Shown here piece by piece: positions 16,400-24,770 of a DNA stretch of 64,000 bases. The translations under genes and the position numbers were made by a program. The number at the start of each line of letters is the position of its first letter. The stretch's first letter is position 1. The stretch comes from Candidatus Paralachnospira caecorum (GTDB lineage: Bacteria > Bacillota > Clostridia > Lachnospirales > Lachnospiraceae): assembly GCA_904379015.1 (NCBI GenBank), contig CAJFHG010000004.1, forward strand, positions 1 to 64,000. The letters are read 5' to 3'. The notes beneath the pieces are model-generated. The model ran no database searches. It was given only the letters and a program-made list of their open reading frames with translations, and had not been told where the DNA came from.

Positions 16400-18894
16400 A
16401 ACAGTCCCCTCACATATCTGGCATAGAGTTTTTTCATTCCCTTCAGCTGCTGCTCAGCCGCCCTCCGGTACCGGCCCGCGCCGGCCAGGAGAACGCGGAG
16501 CTCTTCCCGCGTGGAGGGATGGCGGCTGAACCTCGCCTTCAGGGCAATCTCCTCAAACCGCTTCCATTCTTCCTCTGTTCCGCCGGGCGTTTCCGTTCCA
16601 TCCGGAGCTTCTGTTCCGCCGGGCGCTTCTGTTGCATCCGGAGCTTCTGTTCCATCCGGCTCTTCCATCAGTCCGCGAAGCTCCGCCATATAAGAATACA
16701 CCGCCAGAACCGCCTGGTTCCGGTTCTTCCTCGCGAACTGTTTCCTGCGCCGCCTGATCCGCACTCTGCGGTTCAGCCACAGACCCGCTCCCGACAGACA
16801 GACCGCCGCCCCCAGAATGGCCAGCAGTCCCCTCAGACTGGTCCTCAGGCTGATCGAAACAGTCTCTTCCCCGGTTTCTTCTCCGGATGACTCCGTTTCC
16901 GCTCCGCTCCCGGCGGTACTCTCCGCTGCCGCCGTCTCCCCGGCAGTTTCCGTCTCTGCCTCTGTCTCCTCATCCGCCGCCTCTTCATCGGGAAACAGAT
17001 CGTCTCTGACGGAACCGGTCGTCTCCACAGGCTGCCAGCCCACGCCGCTGATGTAGACCTCCACCCAGGCATGGGCGCTGGAATCCGGCAGAAGGATCCA
17101 TCCATTTTCATCCTTTTCCCCGTTGGGAGACACCGCATAGCCTTCCACATATCTGGCCGGCACGCCGGCCGCCCGCAGAAGCAGCGCCGCCGCCGACGCG
17201 AAATGGCGGCAGTAGCCCTGATGATTTTCCGAAAGGAAATATTCCACAAAGTCCCGGCCCTCCGGCGTCACTCCCGGCGACAGCGTATAGGTGTTCTCGC
17301 TCTGGATCTGCTCCACCACCGCGTCGACAAGAGCCGCCTGGTACCGGTAATTTTCCAGGGTCAGCCCATGGGCGCCCAGATATCCGTTCAGGAACTCCGT
17401 CAGGTTTTCCGGCACCTGCAGATAGTTTTGATAGACAAAATCCTCATATGCCTCCACAGTCCGGATAAATTCCTGCTGCTCTTCGGACAGAAGGGAGAGG
17501 ATCTCCTGCGGCACCTCCCATCCCGTACCGGCTTCACCGTTTGTTCCCGGAATTCCATACATATACGCGGAAAATCCCGATTCATTGCGCAGCAGCTGCA
17601 TCCACACCCGGTAATAAAGCGTCATATACGGATAGGAAGGGCTGGAACTCAGTCCCTGCATCCGGTATTCCTGGGTGCCGAACAGCGAATTGTCCGAGCG
17701 CAGCACAGTGTCATTGACAAATGAGATCTGAGAAAGCTCCTCCGGAAGATTGATCAGCCCATAAGGCACATAAATACATCTCGGATTCGTTCCCACATTC
17801 CGCACCGTCAGATCGTAGGCATAGAGCTCATAGTCATCAGAGGTCGGCATGATCTGAGAGAACAGATACGGATAATTCTGCACCCTCCAGTCTCCGGAAC
17901 CGGAGGAAAGCGTCGTGTACGCGTCTTCCGAAAGAGGCTCCCAGGAAGTTCCTGTATACACGCTTCCCACGAAGCCCTTCAGATAGTCGACCTGCGTCTT
18001 CGCCGTCCGCACCATCAGCACCGTATCTCCGGAAAAATTCAGGTTGCCCGAAGAGGCAAGATCCACCCGGTTGGCCGAACCCGCGATGCCGCCTCCCCGG
18101 AACATTCCCGTCAGGTCTGATCCGTTCAGAAGTCCCACCCGAAGGTCTTCAATCAGATCCGGCCGTTCATAGGAGTCCCTGGGGAACAGGAGTCCGATCG
18201 CCAGAAGAATCGCGGCAAAGGCCGCCGGAAGGACTGCCAGCGCCGCTCCCCTCAAAGCGCCTCCGTCGCAGACCAGCATGGCCCAGAACAGAATCAGCGC
18301 CAGGATCCATCCGTAATCGGGCACCACGCCGACTACCAGAGAAGCCGCGAAAAACGGAATCGTGATTATGATACTCAGGAAATACCGGCGTTTTTTCGCC
18401 GTTAAAAACAGGACCAGAAGAAATACTACAATGGCCATGACGTATGCGGCCGTCAGCGCAGCGGCACGGTTCATCGCCGCCTCCGTGAGCGCGCCGTCTG
18501 CCATCTGGACCATGTCAAAGGATGAGTGTTCCGTATAGACCCGGATGATCCCATTGGCCAGACAGCGGAAGCCAATCCCCAGCTCCGTTCTGAGAAGATA
18601 GCCGGCCCACGCGAACACAGCCGCCAGCACCGCGGCACAGGGAAGCCGGTACCTGCCCGCGGAAAACAGAGCCGTCAGAAAAAGCGAAGCAGCAATGATC
18701 ACGACCGCGGCGGGAAGCATGGAAAACGAAAAAGAAAATCCGGAATAAAAGCACCCAAAGGCCCCGAAACCGCCCAGAGCCGACAAAAAGGCGCAGGAAA
18801 TCAGACGGGACGCGAAGGCGTTCCCCGCCGTCTGAACCCTCGGTTTTTCAATTCTGATCCCTCCGGAATTCCGTTTTCTGCCGCGATTTTTCAT
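16396..18894 (-). CDS. Multi-TM transglutaminase-like membrane protein
   Basis: An 832-residue protein. The N-terminus has about seven TM segments between residues 28 and 237. An extracytoplasmic region leads to a transglutaminase/protease-like core with Cys562 (HQGYCRHFASAAALLLRAAG), His608 (SSAHAWVEVYI) and an acidic third position (GWQPVETTG, Glu instead of Asp, seen elsewhere in the family). A Glu/Ala/Thr stalk, one more TM (about 690-712) and a cytoplasmic tail with a hexapeptide repeat follow. Together with the upstream DUF58 and MoxR genes it forms the widespread moxR-DUF58-transglutaminase cluster, thought to act in envelope maintenance. Confidence 0.9.
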   Translation of the reverse strand: MKNRGRKRNSGGIRIEKPRVQTAGNAFASRLISCAFLSALGGFGAFGCFYSGFSFSFSMLPAAVVIIAASLFLTALFSAGRYRLPCAAVLAAVFAWAGYLLRTELGIGFRCLANGIIRVYTEHSSFDMVQMADGALTEAAMNRAAALTAAYVMAIVVFLLVLFLTAKKRRYFLSIIITIPFFAASLVVGVVPDYGWILALILFWAMLVCDGGALRGAALAVLPAAFAAILLAIGLLFPRDSYERPDLIEDLRVGLLNGSDLTGMFRGGGIAGSANRVDLASSGNLNFSGDTVLMVRTAKTQVDYLKGFVGSVYTGTSWEPLSEDAYTTLSSGSGDWRVQNYPYLFSQIMPTSDDYELYAYDLTVRNVGTNPRCIYVPYGLINLPEELSQISFVNDTVLRSDNSLFGTQEYRMQGLSSSPSYPYMTLYYRVWMQLLRNESGFSAYMYGIPGTNGEAGTGWEVPQEILSLLSEEQQEFIRTVEAYEDFVYQNYLQVPENLTEFLNGYLGAHGLTLENYRYQAALVDAVVEQIQSENTYTLSPGVTPEGRDFVEYFLSENHQGYCRHFASAAALLLRAAGVPARYVEGYAVSPNGEKDENGWILLPDSSAHAWVEVYISGVGWQPVETTGSVRDDLFPDEEAADEETEAETETAGETAAAESTAGSGAETESSGEETGEETVSISLRTSLRGLLAILGAAVCLSGAGLWLNRRVRIRRRRKQFARKNRNQAVLAVYSYMAELRGLMEEPDGTEAPDATEAPGGTEAPDGTETPGGTEEEWKRFEEIALKARFSRHPSTREELRVLLAGAGRYRRAAEQQLKGMKKLYARYVRGLF
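16574..16663. repeat. Five 18-bp tandem repeats in the transglutaminase tail
   Basis: Five consecutive 18-base units of the form TCTGTTCCNNCCGGNNCT. On the coding strand they encode alternating hexapeptides such as APDGTE and APGGTE. The length is a multiple of three, so copy-number change would alter only tail length. Confidence 0.85.
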
Positions 18895-18922
18895 CCGTTG
18901 AATCCTCTCCTGCTCCTGTCTG

Positions 18923-20113
18923 TCAGATTTCCAGCCCGGCCATATCCTCGGTGATCCGTCCCGCTGTCAGGTCCCGCCACCGGGCGCCCAGTCTCTCTGC
19001 CGTTTCACGGCTCTTCCTCTCTGCCTCTGTCTCCCGCGCTTCCCCGCGGAGCGCGAAAATCTGTACCGGAACCTGTCCGCCGCACAGAATCTCCGTCTCC
19101 TCCGGCGAAAGCTCCGCCGCGAAATACAGGATCCTGGATATATTCTTCGCTTCCAGGCATCCCTGCAGCACTGCTTTTCTGTCATGTCCGCCGCAGGCGC
19201 GGAGCATTCCCCAGAGAGACCGGTAAAAATCCTCGTTTCCATCCACTTCTTCCAGAAAAAAACCGCCTTTTTCTCCGCCCTGCCAGCACCCGGTCCTGTG
19301 AGGAATTCCATTTTCCGCAAGATACCAGGACAGAGAAGCGGCCGCTTCCAGAAGGCCGTCCGCCAGACGCGCCTTTCCGGCAGTTCCCGTCATATCCAGG
19401 ACCACCAGCATACGGCTTCCCACAGGCAGCCCGCCCTCTTTGATCATCAGCTCGTTCCGCTTGCTGGAAAGCTTCCAGTGGATCCGCGAAATCCTGTCTC
19501 CCGCCCGGTAGGCGCGGATGTCAAAGATCTCCGCAGGATCATCTCCCGGCTTCACTTTCGAATATTCATCGCTCTCCCAGTCCTCCGCCTGTCTTTCCTC
19601 AGCCAGAATGTCAAGGGGCCTGATATCCGGCATCACCGGCACACTGAGTTTGTTCTGGCCGCACGTTCCCGAAAATCCGAAAATCCAGAGATAATCATAC
19701 AGCCTCACCTGCAGGATCTCGATCTCAAGCTGGCCGCAGTAATCCGAGGACAGCGCGTAGGAAACGGTCTGTCCCGGCTTTCCCATCATAAACATCAGCG
19801 TGTCCCGCTTCTCTGTCTGAAGCAGTTCATTCCTGACGCGGATCTTCATGCGCACCCGCGCGCCTCCCAGCCGGAAAGCGCCCCGGAACCGGAACCGCAG
19901 AAAGATCGTCTCTCCCTTCCGGACGGTCCCCGGATTCTGACATTCCGCCGACACTTCCAGACGGATCCCCGAGATCAGCGTGAGAATCAGGGAAATCACC
20001 GGGACCAGAATGAAAAAGAGCAGCACATAGAAAGACAGATAATCTGTAAAAAACAGAAAGAACGCGAACACGCCCAACAGAATCAGGATATATTCCAAAC
20101 GTTTGACTGCCAT
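18923..20113 (-). CDS. DUF58 domain protein (vWA-like)
   Basis: A 396-residue protein. Two adjacent TM segments occupy about residues 8-48, a beta-rich domain follows, and the DUF58 hallmark GDDPAEIFDIRAYRAGDRIS leads to RIHWKLSSKRNELMIKE (about 185-225). After it comes a vWA-like strand (MLVVLDMTGTAG). DUF58 proteins work with MoxR ATPases, which are thought to act as chaperones on vWA proteins. Both its downstream and upstream gaps (28 and 14 bases) indicate one operon. Confidence 0.9.
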   Translation of the reverse strand: MAVKRLEYILILLGVFAFFLFFTDYLSFYVLLFFILVPVISLILTLISGIRLEVSAECQNPGTVRKGETIFLRFRFRGAFRLGGARVRMKIRVRNELLQTEKRDTLMFMMGKPGQTVSYALSSDYCGQLEIEILQVRLYDYLWIFGFSGTCGQNKLSVPVMPDIRPLDILAEERQAEDWESDEYSKVKPGDDPAEIFDIRAYRAGDRISRIHWKLSSKRNELMIKEGGLPVGSRMLVVLDMTGTAGKARLADGLLEAAASLSWYLAENGIPHRTGCWQGGEKGGFFLEEVDGNEDFYRSLWGMLRACGGHDRKAVLQGCLEAKNISRILYFAAELSPEETEILCGGQVPVQIFALRGEARETEAERKSRETAERLGARWRDLTAGRITEDMAGLEI

Positions 20114-20127
20114 AAGCCTCTCCTGTT

Positions 20128-21063
20128 TTATCTGCGGAGGCCCGGAGCGGGAATTGCCCTCAAAATCTGCTCCAGGATCCCATGAGCATCCATGCTGACC
20201 AGCTTCGCCTGGGCGCCCGGTATCAGCCGGTGCTCCAGAACGTCAAAGTATACACTCTGCACATCGCCGGGAACCACATAATCACGCCCGGAGATCCACG
20301 CGGCGGCACGGCTCATCCTGGCCAGCGCCAGCGTTCCCCTCGGGCTGATGCCGCTCTTGATCAGCTCGTGATTCCTGGTCGCGCCGGTCAGCCTGGCCAT
20401 ATATTGGTAGAGCTCATCGGCCACATACACCTGCTCCGCCTCTCTCTGCATTTCCAGAATGTCGTTTCCGTCCGCCACCTGGCGGACCGTATCCATAAGA
20501 TTCTGCCCCTGTCTGGCCTTCAGGATCAGGATTTCCTCCTGAAGAGACGGATATCCCATGGAAAGCCGGACCAGAAACCGGTCAAGCTGCGATTCCGGCA
20601 GCAGCTGCGTACCCGCGGAGCCGGCCGGATTCTGAGTCGCGATCACCGTAAAGGGCCTGGGGATCGGATGGGTCACGCCGTCAACCGTAACGCTGCCCTC
20701 CTCCATCGCCTCAAGAAGCGCACTCTGGGTCTTCGAGCTTGTCCTGTTGATCTCATCGGCCAGAAACAGGTTGCAGAGCACCGCTCCCGGCTGATAATCC
20801 AGTCTGTTCTCCGCCTGGTTGTAAATGGTAAATCCCACCACATCGGCCGGCATGACCTCCGGAGTAAACTGGATCCTCCTGTAATCCAGATGAACCGCTT
20901 TGGAAAAAGCCAGGGCCATCGTCGTCTTTCCCACGCCCGGCCGGTCCTCCAGCAGAATGTGTCCTCCCGCAATGACCGCCATCAGCGCCTTGCTGATCAC
21001 CGCGTCCTTGCCGACCACCGCTTTTTTTACCTCATTTATGATATCTGCCGCTTTCTGGTACAT
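20128..21063 (-). CDS. MoxR-family AAA+ ATPase
   Basis: A 311-residue AAA_3 ATPase with Walker A PGVGKTT (about 42-48), Walker B LFLADE (about 99-104), sensor-1 VIATQNPAGSAGTQLLPESQ, the arginine finger DRFLVRL, and the C-terminal lid with SPRGTLALARMSRAAA. First gene of the operon with DUF58, transglutaminase and YgjP-like peptidase. MoxR proteins are chaperone-like remodelling ATPases. AAGGAGAACATAC precedes the ATG. Confidence 0.94.
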   Translation of the reverse strand: MYQKAADIINEVKKAVVGKDAVISKALMAVIAGGHILLEDRPGVGKTTMALAFSKAVHLDYRRIQFTPEVMPADVVGFTIYNQAENRLDYQPGAVLCNLFLADEINRTSSKTQSALLEAMEEGSVTVDGVTHPIPRPFTVIATQNPAGSAGTQLLPESQLDRFLVRLSMGYPSLQEEILILKARQGQNLMDTVRQVADGNDILEMQREAEQVYVADELYQYMARLTGATRNHELIKSGISPRGTLALARMSRAAAWISGRDYVVPGDVQSVYFDVLEHRLIPGAQAKLVSMDAHGILEQILRAIPAPGLRR

Positions 21064-21115
21064 GTATGTTCTCCTTTATTCCCGCGGGCAGCGTTCTGCA
21101 CGCATATTCTTATCC

Positions 21116-21146
21116 ATTATACAGCACGGAAGTCAGCTTTCGTCAA
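21116..21146 (-). promoter_or_regulatory. Candidate promoter of the moxR operon
   Basis: On the minus strand, TTGACG (21141-21146), a rather long 19-base spacer and TATAAT (21116-21121), about 50 bases before the moxR start. Confidence 0.55.
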
Positions 21147-21219
21147 GTCCCGCAGTGTTAATTTTTCTTAAGCATTTGTGAAGATTTTCGATATGACCCG
21201 GGCAAAATACCGATGACTA

Positions 21220-21248
21220 TTTATTTCACTGTCAAAATCCGTTATAAT
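21220..21248 (+). promoter_or_regulatory. Candidate promoter of the PH-domain gene
   Basis: TTTATT (weak -35), 17-base spacer, TATAAT at 21243-21248, about 75 bases before the start at 21323. Confidence 0.45.
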
Positions 21249-21322
21249 AAAACAGCAGATAACAGTCATGCCGCGATCATCGGCGGAGCCGGTCATGAAC
21301 CGGCCGGAAGAAAGGAGAAATT

Positions 21323-21736
21323 ATGAGCAGAAAAACAGACTGCCTTTGGAAAGACAGAAGACATATTTTATGGTTTCCCATCACATTTGACAAATACCGG
21401 GTAGAAAACGGACGGCTTTACTGCCAGCACGGCCTGTTCAGCCAGCGGGAGCACGAGTGCCTCCTGTACCGGATCCTGGATATTTCCCTGACCCGCACCC
21501 TGGGCAACCGGATCTGCGGCACCGGCACGATCACCCTGCAGACGACAGACAGCTCCGACCCTGTCCTCGTCCTGAAAAATATCAAGGACAGCAGGGCCGT
21601 AAAGGATCTGCTCAGCGACCTGATTGAAAAAGAACGGGTCAGCAAAGGCATCGCCGGCCGGGAGATCATGGTCAACAGCGGCATGGGGGAGGATTTTGAC
21701 GGCGACGGAGAGATCGACTTCGACGATTACCGGTGA
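21323..21736 (+). CDS. Bacterial PH-domain protein with a C-terminal EF-hand-like loop
   Basis: A 137-residue protein resembling the bacterial PH_2/YdbS-type domain: LWFPITFDKYRVENGRLYCQ, LYRILDISLTRTLGNRICG and TITLQTTDSSDPVLVLKNIKD make the expected strands, and RAVKDLLSDLIEKER the C-terminal helix. No TM helix is present, unlike many relatives. The last residues form a D-x-D-x-D-G-x-I-D-x-x-D loop (Asp124, Asp126, Asp128, Asp135), matching an EF-hand/dockerin calcium loop without a partner helix. GAAAGGAGAAATT precedes the ATG. Function unknown; it is monocistronic and divergent from moxR. Confidence 0.78.
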   Translation: MSRKTDCLWKDRRHILWFPITFDKYRVENGRLYCQHGLFSQREHECLLYRILDISLTRTLGNRICGTGTITLQTTDSSDPVLVLKNIKDSRAVKDLLSDLIEKERVSKGIAGREIMVNSGMGEDFDGDGEIDFDDYR

Positions 21737-21775
21737 CCGGTGATCCCGCGGCCCTCTTTTCCTCTGCCCCTCCGG

Positions 21776-21802
21776 CCTGCGGCCCCTTTTCGGGGCTGCA
21801 GG
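21776..21802. terminator. Hairpin between the convergent PH-domain and asrC genes
   Basis: CCTGCGGCCCC pairs with GGGGCTGCAGG (one G-U) around a short loop. T-rich sequence follows on the plus strand (TTATTTTCCC). It ends against the asrC stop codon at 21803 and could serve both genes. Confidence 0.55.
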
Positions 21803-22786
21803 TTATTTTCCCTTATTGTCAAAATGGATCCCATCCCAGTAAACACACTGATTGACGATGGTCTCCGGCATCAGCTCCACACCGTCCAGGGCCCATTTTT
21901 TATATTCTTCAAATCCCACCCGGTCGATGATGTAGCCGATATGCTCCTTGCCCGCCGGCGCGTCGGGTGAAATATATTCCCTGACAAATTTATAGGTATT
22001 GAGGATGATCCTGACGATATTGTCCTCATCCGCCCACACAAGAAAATCCTTTCCCAGTCGGGGATTCTTCTTTCCGGTCCGTCCCATGATCGCCAGCTTA
22101 TAGTATTTCTTCGGGCTCCTGGTGAGGGCGCGGGTCGGGCATTTGGTGACGCAGACGCCGCATCCGATGCATTTTTCCGTATCCCGGAGAATTTTGTAGT
22201 TCTCCATCCGCAGCGCGTCCACGGACAGTGACCGGCATCCTTTGATACAGGCCTGACAGCTGACGCACCTGGCAGGATCATACTGGGGCATGGTCATGCC
22301 GATAATGCCGAAATCATGCATCCTCGCCTTGGCGCAGTCGTTGGAACAGCCGGTACAGGCAATCTTGAAATGCAGGTCGTTGGGAAAGACCTCCTTCTCG
22401 ATGCGCTTCGCCAGCTTCGCCGTATTATAATTGGCGAAGGGACAGACATTGCTTCCGATGCATGCGCTGATATTTCTGGTCCCGGAAGCCGGATAGCCTG
22501 TCCCCGGTTCTGTCTGGTTGATCTCCAGCATCTCTATGATCGGCTGAAGCTTCTTGTTGATCGCCTCCATATCCTCAAAACGGATCCCTTCAATCTCAAA
22601 TCCCTGGCGCGTTGTGAGATGAACATATCCGTTTCCGTAGGTCTGGGCGATCTCCTGCACCATTCCCAGGATCCGGGCATCCAGGTATCCGCCGGGCACA
22701 CGGATGCGGGAGGCGCCGATCCCCCGCACTTTGGATACTCGAAACGCGTTTTTCTTCAGTTTCTTTGTGTTGATATCCATTCCCAT
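21803..22786 (-). CDS. asrC: Anaerobic sulfite reductase subunit C (siroheme subunit)
   Basis: A 327-residue siroheme/[4Fe-4S] sulfite reductase subunit. The siroheme-cluster Cys set is Cys109-X5-Cys115 (ACIGSNVCPF) and Cys147-X3-Cys151 (CSNDC). Two ferredoxin clusters follow, Cys174/177/180/184 (CVSCQACIKGC) and Cys206/209/212/216 (CIGCGVCVTKC). The N-terminal TTRQGFEIEGI strand is typical. It reduces sulfite to sulfide with electrons from AsrA and AsrB. It starts 11 bases after asrB. Confidence 0.95.
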   Translation of the reverse strand: MGMDINTKKLKKNAFRVSKVRGIGASRIRVPGGYLDARILGMVQEIAQTYGNGYVHLTTRQGFEIEGIRFEDMEAINKKLQPIIEMLEINQTEPGTGYPASGTRNISACIGSNVCPFANYNTAKLAKRIEKEVFPNDLHFKIACTGCSNDCAKARMHDFGIIGMTMPQYDPARCVSCQACIKGCRSLSVDALRMENYKILRDTEKCIGCGVCVTKCPTRALTRSPKKYYKLAIMGRTGKKNPRLGKDFLVWADEDNIVRIILNTYKFVREYISPDAPAGKEHIGYIIDRVGFEEYKKWALDGVELMPETIVNQCVYWDGIHFDNKGK

Positions 22787-22797
22787 GGCCGTTCCTC

Positions 22798-23589
22798 CTA
22801 ATCGATCAGTTCTTTCCCTTCCACATAGTTAAACACCGGGCCGTCCAGACAGATGTAAGTGCTTCCCATCTTACAGTGTCCGCATTTTCCCAGTCCGCAG
22901 CACATCTTTCTTTCATTGGAGATCCAGATCTGTTTCTCCTCCGCTCCGAGCTTCAGGATCTCCATGACCGTAAATTTGATCATGACAGGAGGCCCCACGC
23001 AGATAAAAGCCGCGTTTTCCAGATTCCGGAATCTGAGGCCGGGAATATATTTCGTCACCATGCCGACCGGGCCGTCATATCCCTCCGGCGCGCTGTCCAC
23101 GGTCCGGATCACCTGGATGCGGTCCTTCCAGAACGCGAATTCTTCTTTGAACAGCACGTCCTTCGGCGTTTTGAAGCCGGCGATCAGCGTACATCCTTCA
23201 CATTCCTCCGGATGGCGGGCGAAATGATCCACAACTCCTTTCACCGGCGAAAGACCCGTGCCTCCGGCAATCACCACCAGTTCCTTTCCCCTGTAGTCCT
23301 CCAGGTCAAAGCCATTGCCATAGGGACCTCTCATAAAAAGAGAATCTCCCGCATAATTTTCAAATATTTCATTGGTCACCTTTCCCACCCGGCGAATCGT
23401 AAAATCAACGGTTCCCTCGCCGATGCCGCTGACGGAAATGGGCGCTTCCCCGTATTTGGGCAGAGAAATCTCAAAAAACTGTCCCGGCTTCACGTCGCCG
23501 TCAAAGGCCATACGGAAGGTATATTCCAGATCCGTATGTCTGATCACTTCCCTGATCTCTGATAACTGAGGAATATATTCATTCTTCAT
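22798..23589 (-). CDS. asrB: Anaerobic sulfite reductase subunit B (FAD/NAD(P)H subunit)
   Basis: A 263-residue ferredoxin-NADP reductase-like protein: FAD-binding barrel (GQFFEISLPKYGEAPISVSG), NAD(P) fold (LVVIAGGTGLSPVKGVVDHF) and a C-terminal Cys cluster (CCGLGKCGHC, then a last Cys) for an iron-sulfur centre. It feeds NADH electrons to AsrA/AsrC. The true start is ATG at 23589, in an ATGA overlap with asrA and behind GGAGGA; the frame stays open to 23682. Confidence 0.95.
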   Translation of the reverse strand: MKNEYIPQLSEIREVIRHTDLEYTFRMAFDGDVKPGQFFEISLPKYGEAPISVSGIGEGTVDFTIRRVGKVTNEIFENYAGDSLFMRGPYGNGFDLEDYRGKELVVIAGGTGLSPVKGVVDHFARHPEECEGCTLIAGFKTPKDVLFKEEFAFWKDRIQVIRTVDSAPEGYDGPVGMVTKYIPGLRFRNLENAAFICVGPPVMIKFTVMEILKLGAEEKQIWISNERKMCCGLGKCGHCKMGSTYICLDGPVFNYVEGKELID

Positions 23590-24590
23590 GCCAGCTCTTC
23601 CTCCTTCGCCAGTCTGTTGACACAGTTGGAATAAGATATATACTCCGGACATACGTCGTCGCAGCGACCGCAGCCCACACACATCGGATATCCAAACCGT
23701 TTTTCATAATCATAGATTTTGTGCATCACCTTAAAACGGAAGCGGTCTCCCTGATCCTTCCGGAAAGTGATCCCTCCCGCTATATCCGTAAATCCGTCCA
23801 CCTGGCAGGAGGCCCAGACTCTCCGCCGCTCACCGGCCTTCTCATTATCCCGGTAGAAAATGTCCTGCATGGTAAAACAGGTGCAGGTGGGACAGACAAA
23901 ATTGCAGCGGCCGCAGCCAATACAGCGTGAACCGTATTCCTTCCAGATCTCTTTGGTAAAACTTTCATTGGACAGCTTCCGGGGCAGCGTCACCTTCTCC
24001 TTATTTTCTGCGGCAAAGGCCGGACTGACGGACGCCTTTTCCCCTCCCGCAGCCTTTACATATGCCTCCAGCTCCTCCAGACAGCATCCGATGCCAAAAC
24101 CTCCGTCTTCCGGTTCCATATAAAGATCATACTCCTCTGTCCGGTTTGTTCCCATGCTGACACAGAAGCCGGACCCGCAGGTCTCCCTGCATCCCATCAG
24201 CGCAAATTTTGTCCGCCTGCGGATTCTGGCATAATAAAAATCCTCAAAACCATTGTTCAGATAAATCTCGTCCAGCCGCTTCACAGCATGGAGATCGCAG
24301 GAACGCAGAAAGATCAGGATCTCCTTCTGCGGCCCCTTCGGAACCTTTGTCTCATCTTCCGTATAATAGAACAGGGTTTCATTGACAGGAAGCAGCACCT
24401 CCTTAAAAGAATAGTCTGATTTTCTGTCCCATACGATCTCATCAAAGGATCGAAGCTTTTTGTACCGGATCACATCTGTATCCGCGAAACAGCCTGTTCC
24501 GGCAAACAAAGCCGGCCCATAGATGTCATATGCGCCGGACAGCTTTTCAAACAGCTCCCCCGCCTGCACGCTCGACAACCGATAATCCAT
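23586..24590 (-). CDS. asrA: Anaerobic sulfite reductase subunit A (ferredoxin-like subunit)
   Basis: A 334-residue electron-transfer subunit. The C-terminal third carries two [4Fe-4S] motifs, CIGCGRCNFVCPTC and CVGCGRCDDVCP, and the N-terminal part has the family's FLRSCDLHAVKRLDEIYL. It relays electrons between AsrB and AsrC. Start at 24590 with AGAGGCG nine bases upstream; the frame is open to 24638. First gene of asrABC. A perfect palindrome 70 bases upstream is a candidate operator for the adjacent Crp/Fnr regulator. Confidence 0.94.
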   Translation of the reverse strand: MDYRLSSVQAGELFEKLSGAYDIYGPALFAGTGCFADTDVIRYKKLRSFDEIVWDRKSDYSFKEVLLPVNETLFYYTEDETKVPKGPQKEILIFLRSCDLHAVKRLDEIYLNNGFEDFYYARIRRRTKFALMGCRETCGSGFCVSMGTNRTEEYDLYMEPEDGGFGIGCCLEELEAYVKAAGGEKASVSPAFAAENKEKVTLPRKLSNESFTKEIWKEYGSRCIGCGRCNFVCPTCTCFTMQDIFYRDNEKAGERRRVWASCQVDGFTDIAGGITFRKDQGDRFRFKVMHKIYDYEKRFGYPMCVGCGRCDDVCPEYISYSNCVNRLAKEEELA

Positions 24591-24658
24591 AAAATCACGC
24601 CTCTCTTCCGTGTTCTTCACCCGCCGCCCGCCATTCACAGCGGCTTCCTTCCGTTACC

Positions 24659-24675
24659 CATTCAGAAACTGAATG
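24659..24675. promoter_or_regulatory. Palindrome in front of asrA, candidate Crp/Fnr-type operator
   Basis: CATTCAG-AAA-CTGAATG is a perfect 7-3-7 palindrome, 70 bases upstream of the asrA start and 27 bases after the Crp/Fnr gene's terminator. AT-rich sequence (TTATAT) just upstream on the minus strand could be a -10. Its size and symmetry fit a Crp/Fnr dimer, but the half-site is neither the FNR (TTGAT) nor the CRP (TGTGA) consensus. Confidence 0.5.
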
Positions 24676-24701
24676 TCTGATATAAGCTTAACACAGAAAA
24701 A

Positions 24702-24737
24702 AACAGGATTCCGTGATGATTCTCACGAAACCCTGTT
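24702..24737 (-). terminator. Intrinsic terminator of the Crp/Fnr regulator gene
   Basis: Nested arms AACAGG/CCTGTT and CGTGA/TCACG. On the minus strand the structure runs directly into a T8 tract. It sits between the regulator stop (24771) and asrA, so asrABC needs its own promoter. Confidence 0.72.
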
Positions 24738-24770
24738 ACCTGTCCTATTTTGATGCCTGTATTATACAGA

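Noticed and set aside
16574..16663. CRISPR-like array
   Set aside because: Units are directly abutting 18-base coding repeats without spacers; they encode a hexapeptide repeat in frame.
17035..17214. Glu in place of the catalytic Asp in the transglutaminase core as evidence of inactivity
   Set aside because: Glu at this position (xETT) occurs in many family members, and the Cys and His are intact.
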